Part shown: piece after piece, positions 40,651-46,982 of the stretch
Layout: every line of letters starts with the position of its first letter
Numbering within the stretch: position 1 is the stretch's first letter
Virus record (IMG/VR): IMGVR_UViG_3300023184_004110
Coordinates: 1-46,982 of that record
Reading direction: 5' to 3' (one strand)
Length of the DNA: 46,982 nt
From: a virus
Translations under genes and position numbers: made by a program
Notes under the pieces: model-generated
The model's input: the letters and a program-made list of their open reading frames with translations, nothing else
Database searches by the model: none
Told to the model about the DNA's origin: nothing

Positions 40651-41082
40651 TTATTCTTCCTGTTGTTCTAAAACTCGCCAACCCAGTCTATATAGGTCGT
40701 TGGCGATTTCGTCTGCTACTGTGCCTTCTGGCGCAAATGCTTCGCTGTCTTTTATGTACTTCTGTTGCTCTGCGGTAAGATTTGCCCACTCTTCGGGGGT
40801 TCTGCGTTCCTCATCATTGCTGAACTGGATTCCACTACAGTACCAATCCATGTAGTCACCTCGACCTTGTACATCGGCAACCAAGCCGCCAGCATAACGC
40901 CAACTGCAATGCCATGTCTTGCCCTTGAGTATGGGCCACATTTCTAGTCGCTGGAAATCATTGTTACACAATGCAGCATAGAGATTCTGCGCATACACAC
41001 TATCACCACGTACTTTTTCTACCATCCAGGGACAAGACTTTATGTCCGCCTCCATGTCGTAGACCACTTCATCATTATCCAT
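40651..41082 (-). CDS. Conserved-type phage protein (143 aa)
   Basis: 143 residues from ATG at 41082, which overlaps the end of the membrane protein gene by 8 bp; a GTG 18 bp earlier is an alternative. Features VYAQNLYAALCNNDFQRLEM and HCSWRYAGGLVADVQG with GDYMDWYCSG, a signature of a widespread phage family of unknown function. A C-terminal helix (VADEIANDLYRLGWRVLEQ) follows. Confidence 0.7.
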   Translation of the reverse strand: MDNDEVVYDMEADIKSCPWMVEKVRGDSVYAQNLYAALCNNDFQRLEMWPILKGKTWHCSWRYAGGLVADVQGRGDYMDWYCSGIQFSNDEERRTPEEWANLTAEQQKYIKDSEAFAPEGTVADEIANDLYRLGWRVLEQQEE

Positions 41083-41446
41083 GTGCCAGTTCTTGCGCAC
41101 TCATGGCCATTAGTGTTTGGAACAACAAGGCCACTTCGGTCTCAGTCAAAGACGATACCACTGTATTAGTAAACTTCATTGATTTTGTTTGTGCATGATT
41201 CAGTATACCCAAGACCAACGGTTTAAATTCTGTGCCTTGGTTAATAAACTCACTGCCAGCATAGGCGTAGAATTGATCGCCATGTTTTTCTATACTGAGC
41301 ACACAAGGAGTCAAGGACTGCTCTTCTTCCTCCGCTTGTTCTTCTACCATGTCGACAATCCTAGATACTGCACGCCACACGCCTACAGCGTATCCGCCTG
41401 CAAAAATAACACCGGCAAAGAAAATGTAAAGCAGTACTTGATCCAT
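41075..41446 (-). CDS. Membrane-anchored protein (123 aa)
   Basis: 123 residues. The first 25 (MDQVLLYIFFAGVIFAGGYA) form one membrane helix. A charged linker (MVEEQAEEEEQ) and a soluble alpha/beta domain with YAYAGSEFINQGTEF follow. The topology suggests an inner-membrane protein with a cytoplasmic domain. No family recognised. Confidence 0.6.
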   Translation of the reverse strand: MDQVLLYIFFAGVIFAGGYAVGVWRAVSRIVDMVEEQAEEEEQSLTPCVLSIEKHGDQFYAYAGSEFINQGTEFKPLVLGILNHAQTKSMKFTNTVVSSLTETEVALLFQTLMAMSAQELAHG

Positions 41447-41454
41447 AACTTTAT

Positions 41455-41991
41455 TTACTCCGCGGCCAGTACACCTGTTGCTTTACGCAGGTCCAGCGCA
41501 TGACGCAAGGCTTGTTCAATGAACTGATTCAGCGTAAGATCCATGTCGTGTGCCATTCGTGCATAGGTTGCAAATTCCTCGTCTGTAAACTCAATAGGCA
41601 TGCTGACGCGGGTATCGTAATCCTCGCCTGCCTTGATAGCCAGTGACTTCTGGATAAAGTCGTCGTCCACATCAAGATCAACGAAGTTAACATCGTCCCA
41701 TGCTTCGTTTAAGCTAACACCGCGATTCTTGGCTTCTTTCTCGTGTTTCTTAACATAGTCGGGATTGATCATGCGGTAAGCACGATCATGTGTGTAGTCG
41801 CAAACTTCTACACAATAGACCTTGTGACTCTTGGTGCTGAACACAATATTAAAACTGTATCCACCTTTGCCATGAACACCATTCCAGCTGGCCAACTGAT
41901 AGCTGTTGGGCCCAAAACATTGCCAACCATAAGTGTCACCTTCGGTGATCTTGTAGTCAACCAATTCCATCCATTCTTTCATCGTAAGCAT
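41455..41991 (-). CDS. Phage protein with ribbon-helix-helix-like C-terminus (178 aa)
   Basis: 178 residues. The N-terminal part is beta-rich (SWNGVHGKGGYSFNIVFS; KVYCVEVCDYTHDRAYRM). The end, SMPIEFTDEEFATYARMAHD with MDLTLNQFIEQALRHAL, has the strand-helix-helix pattern of ribbon-helix-helix DNA-binding domains. AAGGAG precedes the ATG. It may regulate a promoter or act as an antitoxin-like protein; both are inferred. Confidence 0.6.
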   Translation of the reverse strand: MLTMKEWMELVDYKITEGDTYGWQCFGPNSYQLASWNGVHGKGGYSFNIVFSTKSHKVYCVEVCDYTHDRAYRMINPDYVKKHEKEAKNRGVSLNEAWDDVNFVDLDVDDDFIQKSLAIKAGEDYDTRVSMPIEFTDEEFATYARMAHDMDLTLNQFIEQALRHALDLRKATGVLAAE

Positions 41992-42040
41992 ATCCGCTCC
42001 TTATATAAAAATTAATTTTAACACAATCTAGTTCCGATGT

Positions 42041-42265
42041 CTAGAGATATTTCAATCTAAACCAAGTTTCTTGGGCATCGTCATAGAAATCCAAATATAT
42101 CACAGTGTTGTAGTGGACCAAACCTTCTCCCCATTCTGTGTGCCTCCGGGAAGTAAAACCCAGTTCTCGTCGCATGACATCACGGATCAGCAAGAAACTG
42201 GGCGGGTATTCCCGTGCTATGCTCGCATGTATCCTAGCCCATTCTGCCTCGGTCAACTTGATCAC
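42041..42265 (-). CDS. Tandem-array paralogue A (74 aa, GTG start)
   Basis: 74 residues ending in DDAQETWFRLKYL, the array's C-terminal motif. It is the last gene of the array, with GTG overlapping the previous stop (GTGA). Helical N-terminus (TEAEWARIHASIAREYPP). Function unknown. Similar single-domain proteins ending in F-x-L-x-W occur in many T4-like phages. Confidence 0.6.
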   Translation of the reverse strand: MIKLTEAEWARIHASIAREYPPSFLLIRDVMRRELGFTSRRHTEWGEGLVHYNTVIYLDFYDDAQETWFRLKYL

Positions 42266-42435
42266 TGGCTACTCCATTTTAATGCACACATCGTGCCCAA
42301 TTCATTGTCGGGCACACGGATAGTAAAGCCCTGGGCCGGCCAATTGGTATTTACGGTCCATATGTCTTTTTGGAATCTCCGCTGGCACCATTTCACGGCT
42401 CCCGCTATTTTATCATAGCTTACAGTTATGTTCAT
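42262..42435 (-). CDS. Tandem-array paralogue B (57 aa)
   Basis: 57 residues from ATG at 42435 (ATGA overlap with paralogue C). MNITVSYDKIAGAVKWCQRR, then WTVNTNWPAQGFTIRVPDN, ending MCALKWSSQ. The middle tryptophan-rich hairpin and the final L-K-W define the array family. Confidence 0.65.
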   Translation of the reverse strand: MNITVSYDKIAGAVKWCQRRFQKDIWTVNTNWPAQGFTIRVPDNELGTMCALKWSSQ

Positions 42436-42674
42436 AACCATTTCAATGCAAAAAATGCAGCGTCCCGAGACTCTGCAAAATGGAACGTGGATCCAATCCA
42501 TTTGTGATCTTGCATCCAACCCCTACTGCCCTGCGTCTTACACCAATTGTTTATTTCTTCCACACGGAAGACCCAATCAGCCCAATCCATGGTGTGGGGG
42601 CGCACGAGCTGTACGCTGTGCTGATAATTTATTTCGATATCGCGTTTTATTTTTCTACGCTGTTTACTATTCAT
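42432..42674 (-). CDS. Tandem-array paralogue C (80 aa)
   Basis: 80 residues from ATG at 42674 (ATGA overlap with D). A basic head (MNSKQRRKIKRDIEINY) is followed by WADWVFRVEEINNWCKTQG and the end HFAESRDAAFFALKWL. It has the family layout: helix with W-C, then beta hairpin, then D-A-x-x-F-x-L-K-W. Confidence 0.65.
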   Translation of the reverse strand: MNSKQRRKIKRDIEINYQHSVQLVRPHTMDWADWVFRVEEINNWCKTQGSRGWMQDHKWIGSTFHFAESRDAAFFALKWL

Positions 42675-42895
42675 GTACCCCACCTCAACAAGAACCAGGC
42701 ATAATCTCGTTCACGGCGGAACTCAAACACACCTTCACCAACATAATACCCCCAACCATCATTGTCTCGGTCGCTGAAATGTTCTCGACACCAATCAATA
42801 CAGGGTGCCCATCCTTGGTAAACGTGCTTGCTCACACGATCATTTACTGGCGCAGGCACACTGGCCACATACCATCCATTGTTCTGGTTTCTCAT
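42671..42895 (-). CDS. Tandem-array paralogue D (74 aa)
   Basis: 74 residues from ATG at 42895 (ATGA overlap with E). MRNQNNGWYVASVPAPVNDR, then CIDWCREHFSDRDNDGWGYY, ending RRERDYAWFLLRWGT. A clear member of the array. Confidence 0.7.
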   Translation of the reverse strand: MRNQNNGWYVASVPAPVNDRVSKHVYQGWAPCIDWCREHFSDRDNDGWGYYVGEGVFEFRRERDYAWFLLRWGT

Positions 42896-43236
42896 GACCA
42901 TGACCTCCCGTCGCTGAGTATGGCCCACGATACCCGTTGGTCCAGCAGGTACTTGAGCCGGTGTGCATCTGCTTCTGTGTCAACTACTACACCCAACAGA
43001 TCGAAGTCATCTAACCACTCGCCCATGGCAATGGGTGCTTGTTCATAGCTCATGGAATTTACAGTAAGAGTTTGATAGCTGCTGTTAACGTGTACACAGA
43101 ACTTGGCCTCCCACAGTCCAAGATCACGAAACAATATACCGGTGACATCACGAGTTGTGATGTGATATTTTTCGTGAGGTGACCAGCAGACGTACCATCC
43201 GCTGAGTGTGTGTTGTACAGTAACTCCACTATTCAT
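42892..43236 (-). CDS. Tandem-array paralogue E, diverged and extended (114 aa)
   Basis: 114 residues from ATG at 43236 (ATGA overlap with F). It keeps GWYVCWSPHEKYHITTRDVT and the TEADAHRLKYLL motif, but a C-terminal extension of about 18 residues follows. It appears to be an enlarged or partly remodelled copy. Confidence 0.6.
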   Translation of the reverse strand: MNSGVTVQHTLSGWYVCWSPHEKYHITTRDVTGILFRDLGLWEAKFCVHVNSSYQTLTVNSMSYEQAPIAMGEWLDDFDLLGVVVDTEADAHRLKYLLDQRVSWAILSDGRSWS

Positions 43237-43436
43237 ATTCCCCACTTCAACAAGAACAAAAATAAATGCTTTTTCTTTTTAAAATAAATGCGTTGGTCAA
43301 AATACCAATAATGCCATTCTTTACTCTTGAATGTTTGCAGGCACCAAGATATTTTGTCTGCACGGCGCAAGTGAATCGCATCGGTCCAGTGATGGAATTC
43401 TTCTCTCTTGGTACCATAATCAACAATCAATGTCAT
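43233..43436 (-). CDS. Tandem-array paralogue F (67 aa)
   Basis: 67 residues from ATG at 43436 (ATGA overlap with G). MTLIVDYGTKREEFHHWTDA, then ISWCLQTFKSKEWHYWYFDQ, ending KHLFLFLLKWGI. Confidence 0.7.
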   Translation of the reverse strand: MTLIVDYGTKREEFHHWTDAIHLRRADKISWCLQTFKSKEWHYWYFDQRIYFKKKKHLFLFLLKWGI

Positions 43437-43615
43437 GACCACTTCAATATAAAAATCAAGGCATCCTTCTCATCGGCAAAAAAATAATCAATCTTTGTAG
43501 CATCATATGTATTGTATCCATCGCAATGCATATCATTAGTTATATAACTAGAGCAATATTTTTTAGCCCAATGCAAAGGCTCCCAAAAAGGATCATAAGG
43601 TAAAGTAACTGTCAT
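43433..43615 (-). CDS. Tandem-array paralogue G (60 aa)
   Basis: 60 residues from ATG at 43615 (ATGA overlap with H). MTVTLPYDPFWEPLHWAKKY, then a short middle with TKIDYFFADEKDALIFILKW plus Ser. Shortest well-conserved member. Confidence 0.7.
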   Translation of the reverse strand: MTVTLPYDPFWEPLHWAKKYCSSYITNDMHCDGYNTYDATKIDYFFADEKDALIFILKWS

Positions 43616-43830
43616 GACCACTTCAACAAAAACATAACAGCCATTTTGTCGTCTTTAAATTCCATGTAGTAAACATCTTTGGATACTTTGATGCAATTCC
43701 AATCTTTGTAGTACTCCCAACCACGTTCTTTCATCCAATCATGTATGGGTGGGATAGGATGTAGTTGTTCAAACCCTGTTTCATAATAGAGTAATTCAAG
43801 TTGTTGATGTTTGTCTAGGTAAAATTTCAT
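43612..43830 (-). CDS. Tandem-array paralogue H (72 aa)
   Basis: 72 residues from ATG at 43830 (ATGA overlap with I). MKFYLDKHQQLELLYYETGF, then IHDWMKERGWEYYKDWNCIK, ending DDKMAVMFLLKWS. Confidence 0.7.
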   Translation of the reverse strand: MKFYLDKHQQLELLYYETGFEQLHPIPPIHDWMKERGWEYYKDWNCIKVSKDVYYMEFKDDKMAVMFLLKWS

Positions 43831-44135
43831 GACCACTTCAACAAAAACAAAGTGCGATCCTGCTCATCGCGAAACCAATACTTGTAATCACTGCCTACCC
43901 AAAGAGCATTTTCTTTGAGCCAGTTCGAATCACCAAATGTGTCTAGCATCCACAGACTCATCTCATGCCAGTCTTTTGAAGCGTAGTTGCGTGGTCGAAC
44001 CCAATAGGGCCACTTGGGTTGATTGTCAGCATAGCCAGTTTCAAGGCGCTTCATGTTGATCTCATCTATCCATAGGTTTGCTAGGTCAGCCACCCACTGC
44101 AATTTGTCGTTAGCCATAGCACGTTTTTTTATCAC
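43827..44135 (-). CDS. Tandem-array paralogue I (102 aa)
   Basis: 102 residues from a GTG at 44135, chosen because GAGGG lies just upstream and the promoter at 44161-44189 would start transcription near 44154, after the more upstream ATG. DWHEMSLWMLDTFGDSNWLK, then VGSDYKYWFRDEQDRTLFLL and KWS. First gene after that promoter. Confidence 0.65.
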   Translation of the reverse strand: MIKKRAMANDKLQWVADLANLWIDEINMKRLETGYADNQPKWPYWVRPRNYASKDWHEMSLWMLDTFGDSNWLKENALWVGSDYKYWFRDEQDRTLFLLKWS

Positions 44136-44160
44136 AATACCCTCACGGTAAACATGCTGC

Positions 44161-44189
44161 ATTATAACATGTTATAATGATCCGGTCAA
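44161..44189 (-). promoter_or_regulatory. Sigma70 promoter of the tandem array
   Basis: TTGACC-17-TATAAT on the minus strand. The -35 box overlaps the stop codon of paralogue J. The spacer carries the repeat ATTATAACATGTTATAAT. Confidence 0.8.
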
Positions 44190-44431
44190 TCGGGCCGGTT
44201 CCATTTCAGCAGGAACCAGGTAGCATCTTCTGGGCGCAGGCTGGCTCGAATCTGATATTGGTACCCATAATTGTACATATCGTGCATGCGATGCCAGCTA
44301 GGTGGTTCTGTGGCGTTCTCCATGATCCATTTACCAGCTTCGGTCTGCTGCCATTTCCATATGGGTTCGGCCGCATACAGATCCGGGTCCTCTACATCGC
44401 CCATGCGGAATTCGTGTACAACCAATTCCAC
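44186..44431 (-). CDS. Tandem-array paralogue J (81 aa)
   Basis: 81 residues with a GTG start just after the virion gene's stop. MELVVHEFRMGDVEDPDLYA, a central KWIMENATEPPSWHRMHDMY, and an end RPEDATWFLLKWNRPD. It is the upstream member of the array, separated from paralogue I by the promoter. Confidence 0.65.
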   Translation of the reverse strand: MELVVHEFRMGDVEDPDLYAAEPIWKWQQTEAGKWIMENATEPPSWHRMHDMYNYGYQYQIRASLRPEDATWFLLKWNRPD

Positions 44432-44887
44432 CTAGTATTCCTTTTTCAGCAGATCCCACATCTGCATCTTGTCTTTGATATCAGCTTCCAGTGCGCGATA
44501 TCGTTCGCCCAATTCCAGCAGCTCATCCCACTCTGCTTCGATCTTGGGATTAGGTCGCATCATGCCCAAGCGAGCATTGATATTTGCCAAGGTCTCGTTG
44601 AGACTGACACCATTGATCAGGATATCAGCATTGTCGCCACGGATCTCCAACAGCCCCTTGTCCTTTACCTGCAACGAGTCATTCAGTGTGACTGTAGAGT
44701 TTGTATAGGTATTGAGTGTAGACCACCCAGTGGTGCCTGTGGCACTTATAGAGTATACACCACCACTACCGACTGCACCGATGCTGATATTACCCAGGCT
44801 ACTAGCAGTCAGCAGGCTGCCAGTGGTAAAAATACTGTTGGCTGTTAGTGCCGGCAACGGCAGTGTGGGTAAAACTGTTATGCTCAT
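44432..44887 (-). CDS. Conserved virion-type protein with C-terminal coiled coil
   Basis: 151 residues. A Ser/Thr/Gly-rich N-terminus (MSITVLPTLPLPALTANSIF), a short beta region with LQVKDKGLLEIRGDNADILI, then a charged helix PKIEAEWDELLELGERYRAL and EADIKDKMQMWDLLKKEY. This combination recurs in large T4-like phages and is thought to be a small structural protein. Role in the particle is inferred. It is encoded between the array and the omega-like gene. Confidence 0.65.
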   Translation of the reverse strand: MSITVLPTLPLPALTANSIFTTGSLLTASSLGNISIGAVGSGGVYSISATGTTGWSTLNTYTNSTVTLNDSLQVKDKGLLEIRGDNADILINGVSLNETLANINARLGMMRPNPKIEAEWDELLELGERYRALEADIKDKMQMWDLLKKEY

Positions 44888-44893
44888 GCAGTA

Positions 44894-45088
44894 TCACTTG
44901 AGTTTCATCAGCATTTCCATGCCAAACTTTCCTTGCTCAAGTTCAGCAATCGCAGTCGTGGCGAAACGGGCCGTCTTTGGCATGGTAACCAAAGGTTTAT
45001 GGCCTCGTTTGAGTTCGCGTACTCTGACCGCAGTGGCCAGCACTCGTTGATAAAGGTTTTCAATGGGTTCAATTTTTTGATTAGACAT
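44894..45088 (-). CDS. RNA-polymerase omega-like small protein (64 aa)
   Basis: 64 residues. NLYQRVLATAVRVRELKRGH, then KPLV and TTAIAELEQGKFG match the order of RpoZ features: a helix with paired Arg, a Lys-Pro-Leu-Val turn, then an Ala-x-x-Glu-x-x-x-Gly helix. The resemblance is suggestive but short. If right, it could bind host RNA polymerase. AAGGAAA precedes the ATG. It lies right after tRNA-Arg in the same transcript. Confidence 0.45.
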   Translation of the reverse strand: MSNQKIEPIENLYQRVLATAVRVRELKRGHKPLVTMPKTARFATTAIAELEQGKFGMEMLMKLK

Positions 45089-45109
45089 GCGGTTTCCTTG
45101 TTGATAAAC

Positions 45110-45184
45110 TGGTCCGGCGTAACAGAATCGAACTGCTATCTAGGGAGTAGAAATCCCCTGTATTATCCATTATACTAACGCCAG
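45110..45184 (-). tRNA. tRNA-Arg (anticodon UCU)
   Basis: A 75-base cloverleaf on the minus strand. Acceptor stem CTGGCGT/ACGCCGG with one T-G wobble, D-stem GTAT/ATAC, anticodon stem GGGGA/TCCCT with loop TTTCTAC (anticodon TCT, reads AGA), T-loop TTCGATT, and an encoded CCA. AGA is often rare in high-GC alphaproteobacteria but commoner in this AT-richer phage. Confidence 0.9.
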
Positions 45185-45195
45185 CTTGTGCGACT

Positions 45196-45224
45196 ATTGT
45201 AGCAGAGATTTAATATAAAGTCAA
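45196..45224 (-). promoter_or_regulatory. Sigma70 promoter of tRNA-Arg and downstream genes
   Basis: TTGACT-17-TACAAT on the minus strand, about 12 bp before the tRNA 5' end. Confidence 0.75.
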
Positions 45225-45238
45225 CTACTGTACGCTCA

Positions 45239-45246
45239 TATAAATA
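45239..45246 (+). promoter_or_regulatory. Late promoter of the methyltransferase-like gene
   Basis: Perfect octamer TATAAATA on the plus strand, 21 bp before the ATG at 45268. Confidence 0.65.
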
Positions 45247-45267
45247 TTTAATCAATTTGGAAAACTT

Positions 45268-45837
45268 ATGTCAACGTTATTTGATTCACACCTGGGATTT
45301 GCGGACCTAACTAAAAATTACTCCCTTACGCAATTTGTAGAAACTGGGTGCTACATGGGAGAAGGGTTAAGTTATGCACAACAAATAGGCTATAGTAACC
45401 TGTACAGTTGCGACATTGATAATTCTCGAGTACTGGACTGCCAATCTAGGTTTCCCGATGCGGTTATATTACATCAAGAGAGCGTGGGATTTTTAGAACA
45501 AGTACTGCCGCAAGTACATGGTGCTACAATGTTTTGGCTTGATGCACATTATCCCGCTGATTACGGTCAAGTCGAATCTGCTGAAACTAAATTTCCTGTA
45601 ATAGAAGAAATATTAAGAATCAAAAAATACAAAGCTGACTATCAGAGGGATGTTATTATCATAGATGATATACGAGTGTTGAATTCAGAAGACAATCCGT
45701 TAATCAATGCAAGTATAGGTGAGTACTATATGATAGATTTAAGTGTACAGCAATTAGCAGACTTGCTAAGTGATACACATCGTCATTACCTAGCTCGCAC
45801 TGACACTGGTAATCTTATATTTGTGCCTAAAGATTAA
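45268..45837 (+). CDS. Class I SAM-dependent methyltransferase-like protein
   Basis: 189 residues. VETGCYMGEGLSYAQQIGYS (about 24-43) is a motif-I-like glycine loop, CDIDNSRVLDC the acidic strand end, and MFWLDAHYPADYG and VIIIDDIRV later core strands. The layout suits a Rossmann-fold methyltransferase of the type linked to sugar or peptide modification. The start follows a perfect late promoter. Convergent with the dioxygenase-like gene 45838, one base after its stop. Substrate unknown. Confidence 0.75.
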   Translation: MSTLFDSHLGFADLTKNYSLTQFVETGCYMGEGLSYAQQIGYSNLYSCDIDNSRVLDCQSRFPDAVILHQESVGFLEQVLPQVHGATMFWLDAHYPADYGQVESAETKFPVIEEILRIKKYKADYQRDVIIIDDIRVLNSEDNPLINASIGEYYMIDLSVQQLADLLSDTHRHYLARTDTGNLIFVPKD

Positions 45838-46419
45838 TTACATGGTATAGGTAATAATATACCTACACAAGCCACTATCTTTATTTACATTAGACTTAAC
45901 TGCATGGGAATTTTCAACTTGTAGTAGGTAGACATCACCATCTTGCATGGTGTATGATGATAAGTTTTGTTGCCAAAACTCTTCTATATTTTTATTATTG
46001 CTAATAAATGTAGTACCTGCATTTGAATTTTTTAAACCAATGTTAATGCTGATGTTGCGAGTTATATCACAATGTGCGCCTACACTATCCCCAGCTAAGA
46101 CTTTTATAATTCCCGTGTTCTCAGCTGATATTGTGTGTGACAGAAATTTATCAATTAATTGATGGTTTGCTATTGCTGCTTGTTGTATTACTCGTAATTG
46201 TTCTGCCACTTCGTTGCACTCTGCGGGAAAGTTATGGAAGAAGTTTCTGGCAAAAGATATAGTTGAACTAGTATATGTTTGCCAGTGCGGTCTTTTTAAA
46301 GGATCGTTATGTATCTGTACACCTTTTGGTATCTCTACATTAACAAATTGTTCTTCTATTTTGTTAATATCCCAAGATATAGTAAATCCTGTAGATATTT
46401 TTACAAATTCTTGTGACAT
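45838..46419 (-). CDS. 2OG-Fe(II) oxygenase-like protein
   Basis: 193 residues. GAHCDITRNISINIGL gives His116 and Asp118, ENSHAVKSN gives His172, and LCRYIITYT gives Arg186, fitting the H-x-D...H facial triad and 2-oxoglutarate-binding arginine. The substrate is unknown. It sits 3 bp after a second dioxygenase-like gene at 46423, so the two may act on the same target. Confidence 0.7.
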   Translation of the reverse strand: MSQEFVKISTGFTISWDINKIEEQFVNVEIPKGVQIHNDPLKRPHWQTYTSSTISFARNFFHNFPAECNEVAEQLRVIQQAAIANHQLIDKFLSHTISAENTGIIKVLAGDSVGAHCDITRNISINIGLKNSNAGTTFISNNKNIEEFWQQNLSSYTMQDGDVYLLQVENSHAVKSNVNKDSGLCRYIITYTM

Positions 46420-46422
46420 TGT

Positions 46423-46974
46423 CTAGTGCTGCGATATGTATAATTTGTCTGTACCTTCAACAGCAAAGTTAAATCTTTGATCCTGATTTATGATTAAATT
46501 ATCTATACCAATTGTGGACACCGCCTGTGCAAGTTTATCTGGAATCCAATAATCGTATCCTAGAAAATAAAATTCTTGATCGGTTTTGTTTGAGAACTCA
46601 TGCCAGTCAACCCCGGGGTAAAATTGGAACCATGATCCTTTTGGACAATTAATTTTAGTTGGCTTCTGTTGAAATTCTTTTTTAATATTAATCTTAAACA
46701 GTCCTTCGCTGTTATCACTTATAACAAAAATATTTCTAACAATATGCATATGATATTCAAAGTCATCCACATGTGGCAGCAACCGGGCCTGGGCCGGCAA
46801 TCGCCAAATACACATTCTCCCAAAAGGTCCTAGATTATTATTAAATTGCCTAGTGAACTCACAAAATTTTAAAGTTTCGGGAAATTTTGGGTTCAACTGT
46901 TGCTCTCCGGTGTGAGCCAATGCAACCATATTCGGAAAGTGAAAATAATTAAGATTGCGATTAATAAATTTCAT
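46423..46974 (-). CDS. Asp/Asn hydroxylase-like protein
   Basis: 183 residues. LLPHVDDFEYHMHIVRNIFV offers His68, Asp70 and Arg80, and DWHEFSNKTDQEFYFLGYD gives His125. The layout is that of beta-hydroxylase-type oxygenases, but the arginine expected after the last histidine is not evident, so activity is uncertain. It begins eight bases from the right edge; any promoter lies outside the window. Confidence 0.65.
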   Translation of the reverse strand: MKFINRNLNYFHFPNMVALAHTGEQQLNPKFPETLKFCEFTRQFNNNLGPFGRMCIWRLPAQARLLPHVDDFEYHMHIVRNIFVISDNSEGLFKINIKKEFQQKPTKINCPKGSWFQFYPGVDWHEFSNKTDQEFYFLGYDYWIPDKLAQAVSTIGIDNLIINQDQRFNFAVEGTDKLYISQH

Positions 46975-46982
46975 CCAAGACT

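Noticed and set aside
44177-44848. 223-codon plus-strand frame opposite the array and virion gene
   Set aside because: Antisense to two well supported minus-strand genes; composition follows their third-position pattern.

Overview
The window reads as a piece of a large tailed-phage genome of T4-like character. Almost all genes are packed on the minus strand with 1-4 base stop/start overlaps. There are collagen-like and glycine-rich fibre genes, a tail-fibre gene, many tiny conserved phage orphans, a recurrent TATAAATA-type late promoter motif and near-perfect sigma70 early promoters. Mixed among these are genes usually found in bacterial chromosomes: ClpP, ClpX, ClpS, DnaK, Hsp20, Fe/Mn superoxide dismutase, an A-type Fe-S carrier, translation factor IF-1, rubrerythrin and rubredoxin. 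A minus-strand tmRNA gene in circularly permuted (two-piece) form, with the G3-U70 alanine identity pair, suggests an alphaproteobacterial host. Permuted tmRNA also occurs in some betaproteobacteria and cyanobacteria, so the host is an inference.

Layout. 1-2.5 kb: an LpxH-like phosphoesterase (cut by the window edge), a split rubrerythrin/rubredoxin pair, and two 2-oxoglutarate dioxygenase-type genes diverging from a palindromic late promoter. 2.5-2.9 kb: the permuted tmRNA and a 48-aa orphan. 2.9-8.6 kb: an early region of small conserved phage genes, several behind their own TTGACA-17-TATAAT promoter with stem-loops, a structured untranslated leader (about 7.6-7.9 kb), and a toxin/antitoxin-like pair. 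8.7-19.3 kb: a nucleotidyltransferase-like gene and virion genes (a subtilisin-like protease, five copies of a glycine-rich domain in three genes, collagen-like fibres). 19.35-26.3 kb: exported nuclease, ClpP, SprT-like, histone-H1-like, UV endonuclease, tail fibre, exonuclease, nucleotidylyltransferase and ClpS. 26.6-32 kb: Hsp20, DnaK, ClpX and a large membrane protein. 32-36.6 kb: a second subtilisin and a 971-aa collagen-like fibre. 36.7-37.8 kb: ErpA-like carrier, superoxide dismutase, IF-1. 37.8-42 kb: orphans, a small metallopeptidase, a CDGSH-like protein, an SDR and a MazG-like hydrolase. 42-44.4 kb: a tandem array of about ten divergent paralogues ending in an F-L-L-K-W motif. 44.4-46.98 kb: a virion protein, an RNA-polymerase-omega-like protein, tRNA-Arg(UCU), a methyltransferase and two more dioxygenase-type genes.

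The most coherent idea is a phage-encoded protein quality-control system. The tmRNA would rescue stalled ribosomes and tag the products with a peptide ending in Ala-Ala. ClpX has an intact IGF loop for docking ClpP and would unfold tagged proteins into the phage's own ClpP. ClpS would add N-degron selection, and DnaK/Hsp20 would handle folding of large repetitive virion proteins. Rubrerythrin/rubredoxin, superoxide dismutase and the Fe-S carrier form a parallel oxidative-stress set. These assignments rest on sequence motifs read by eye; no database search was run.
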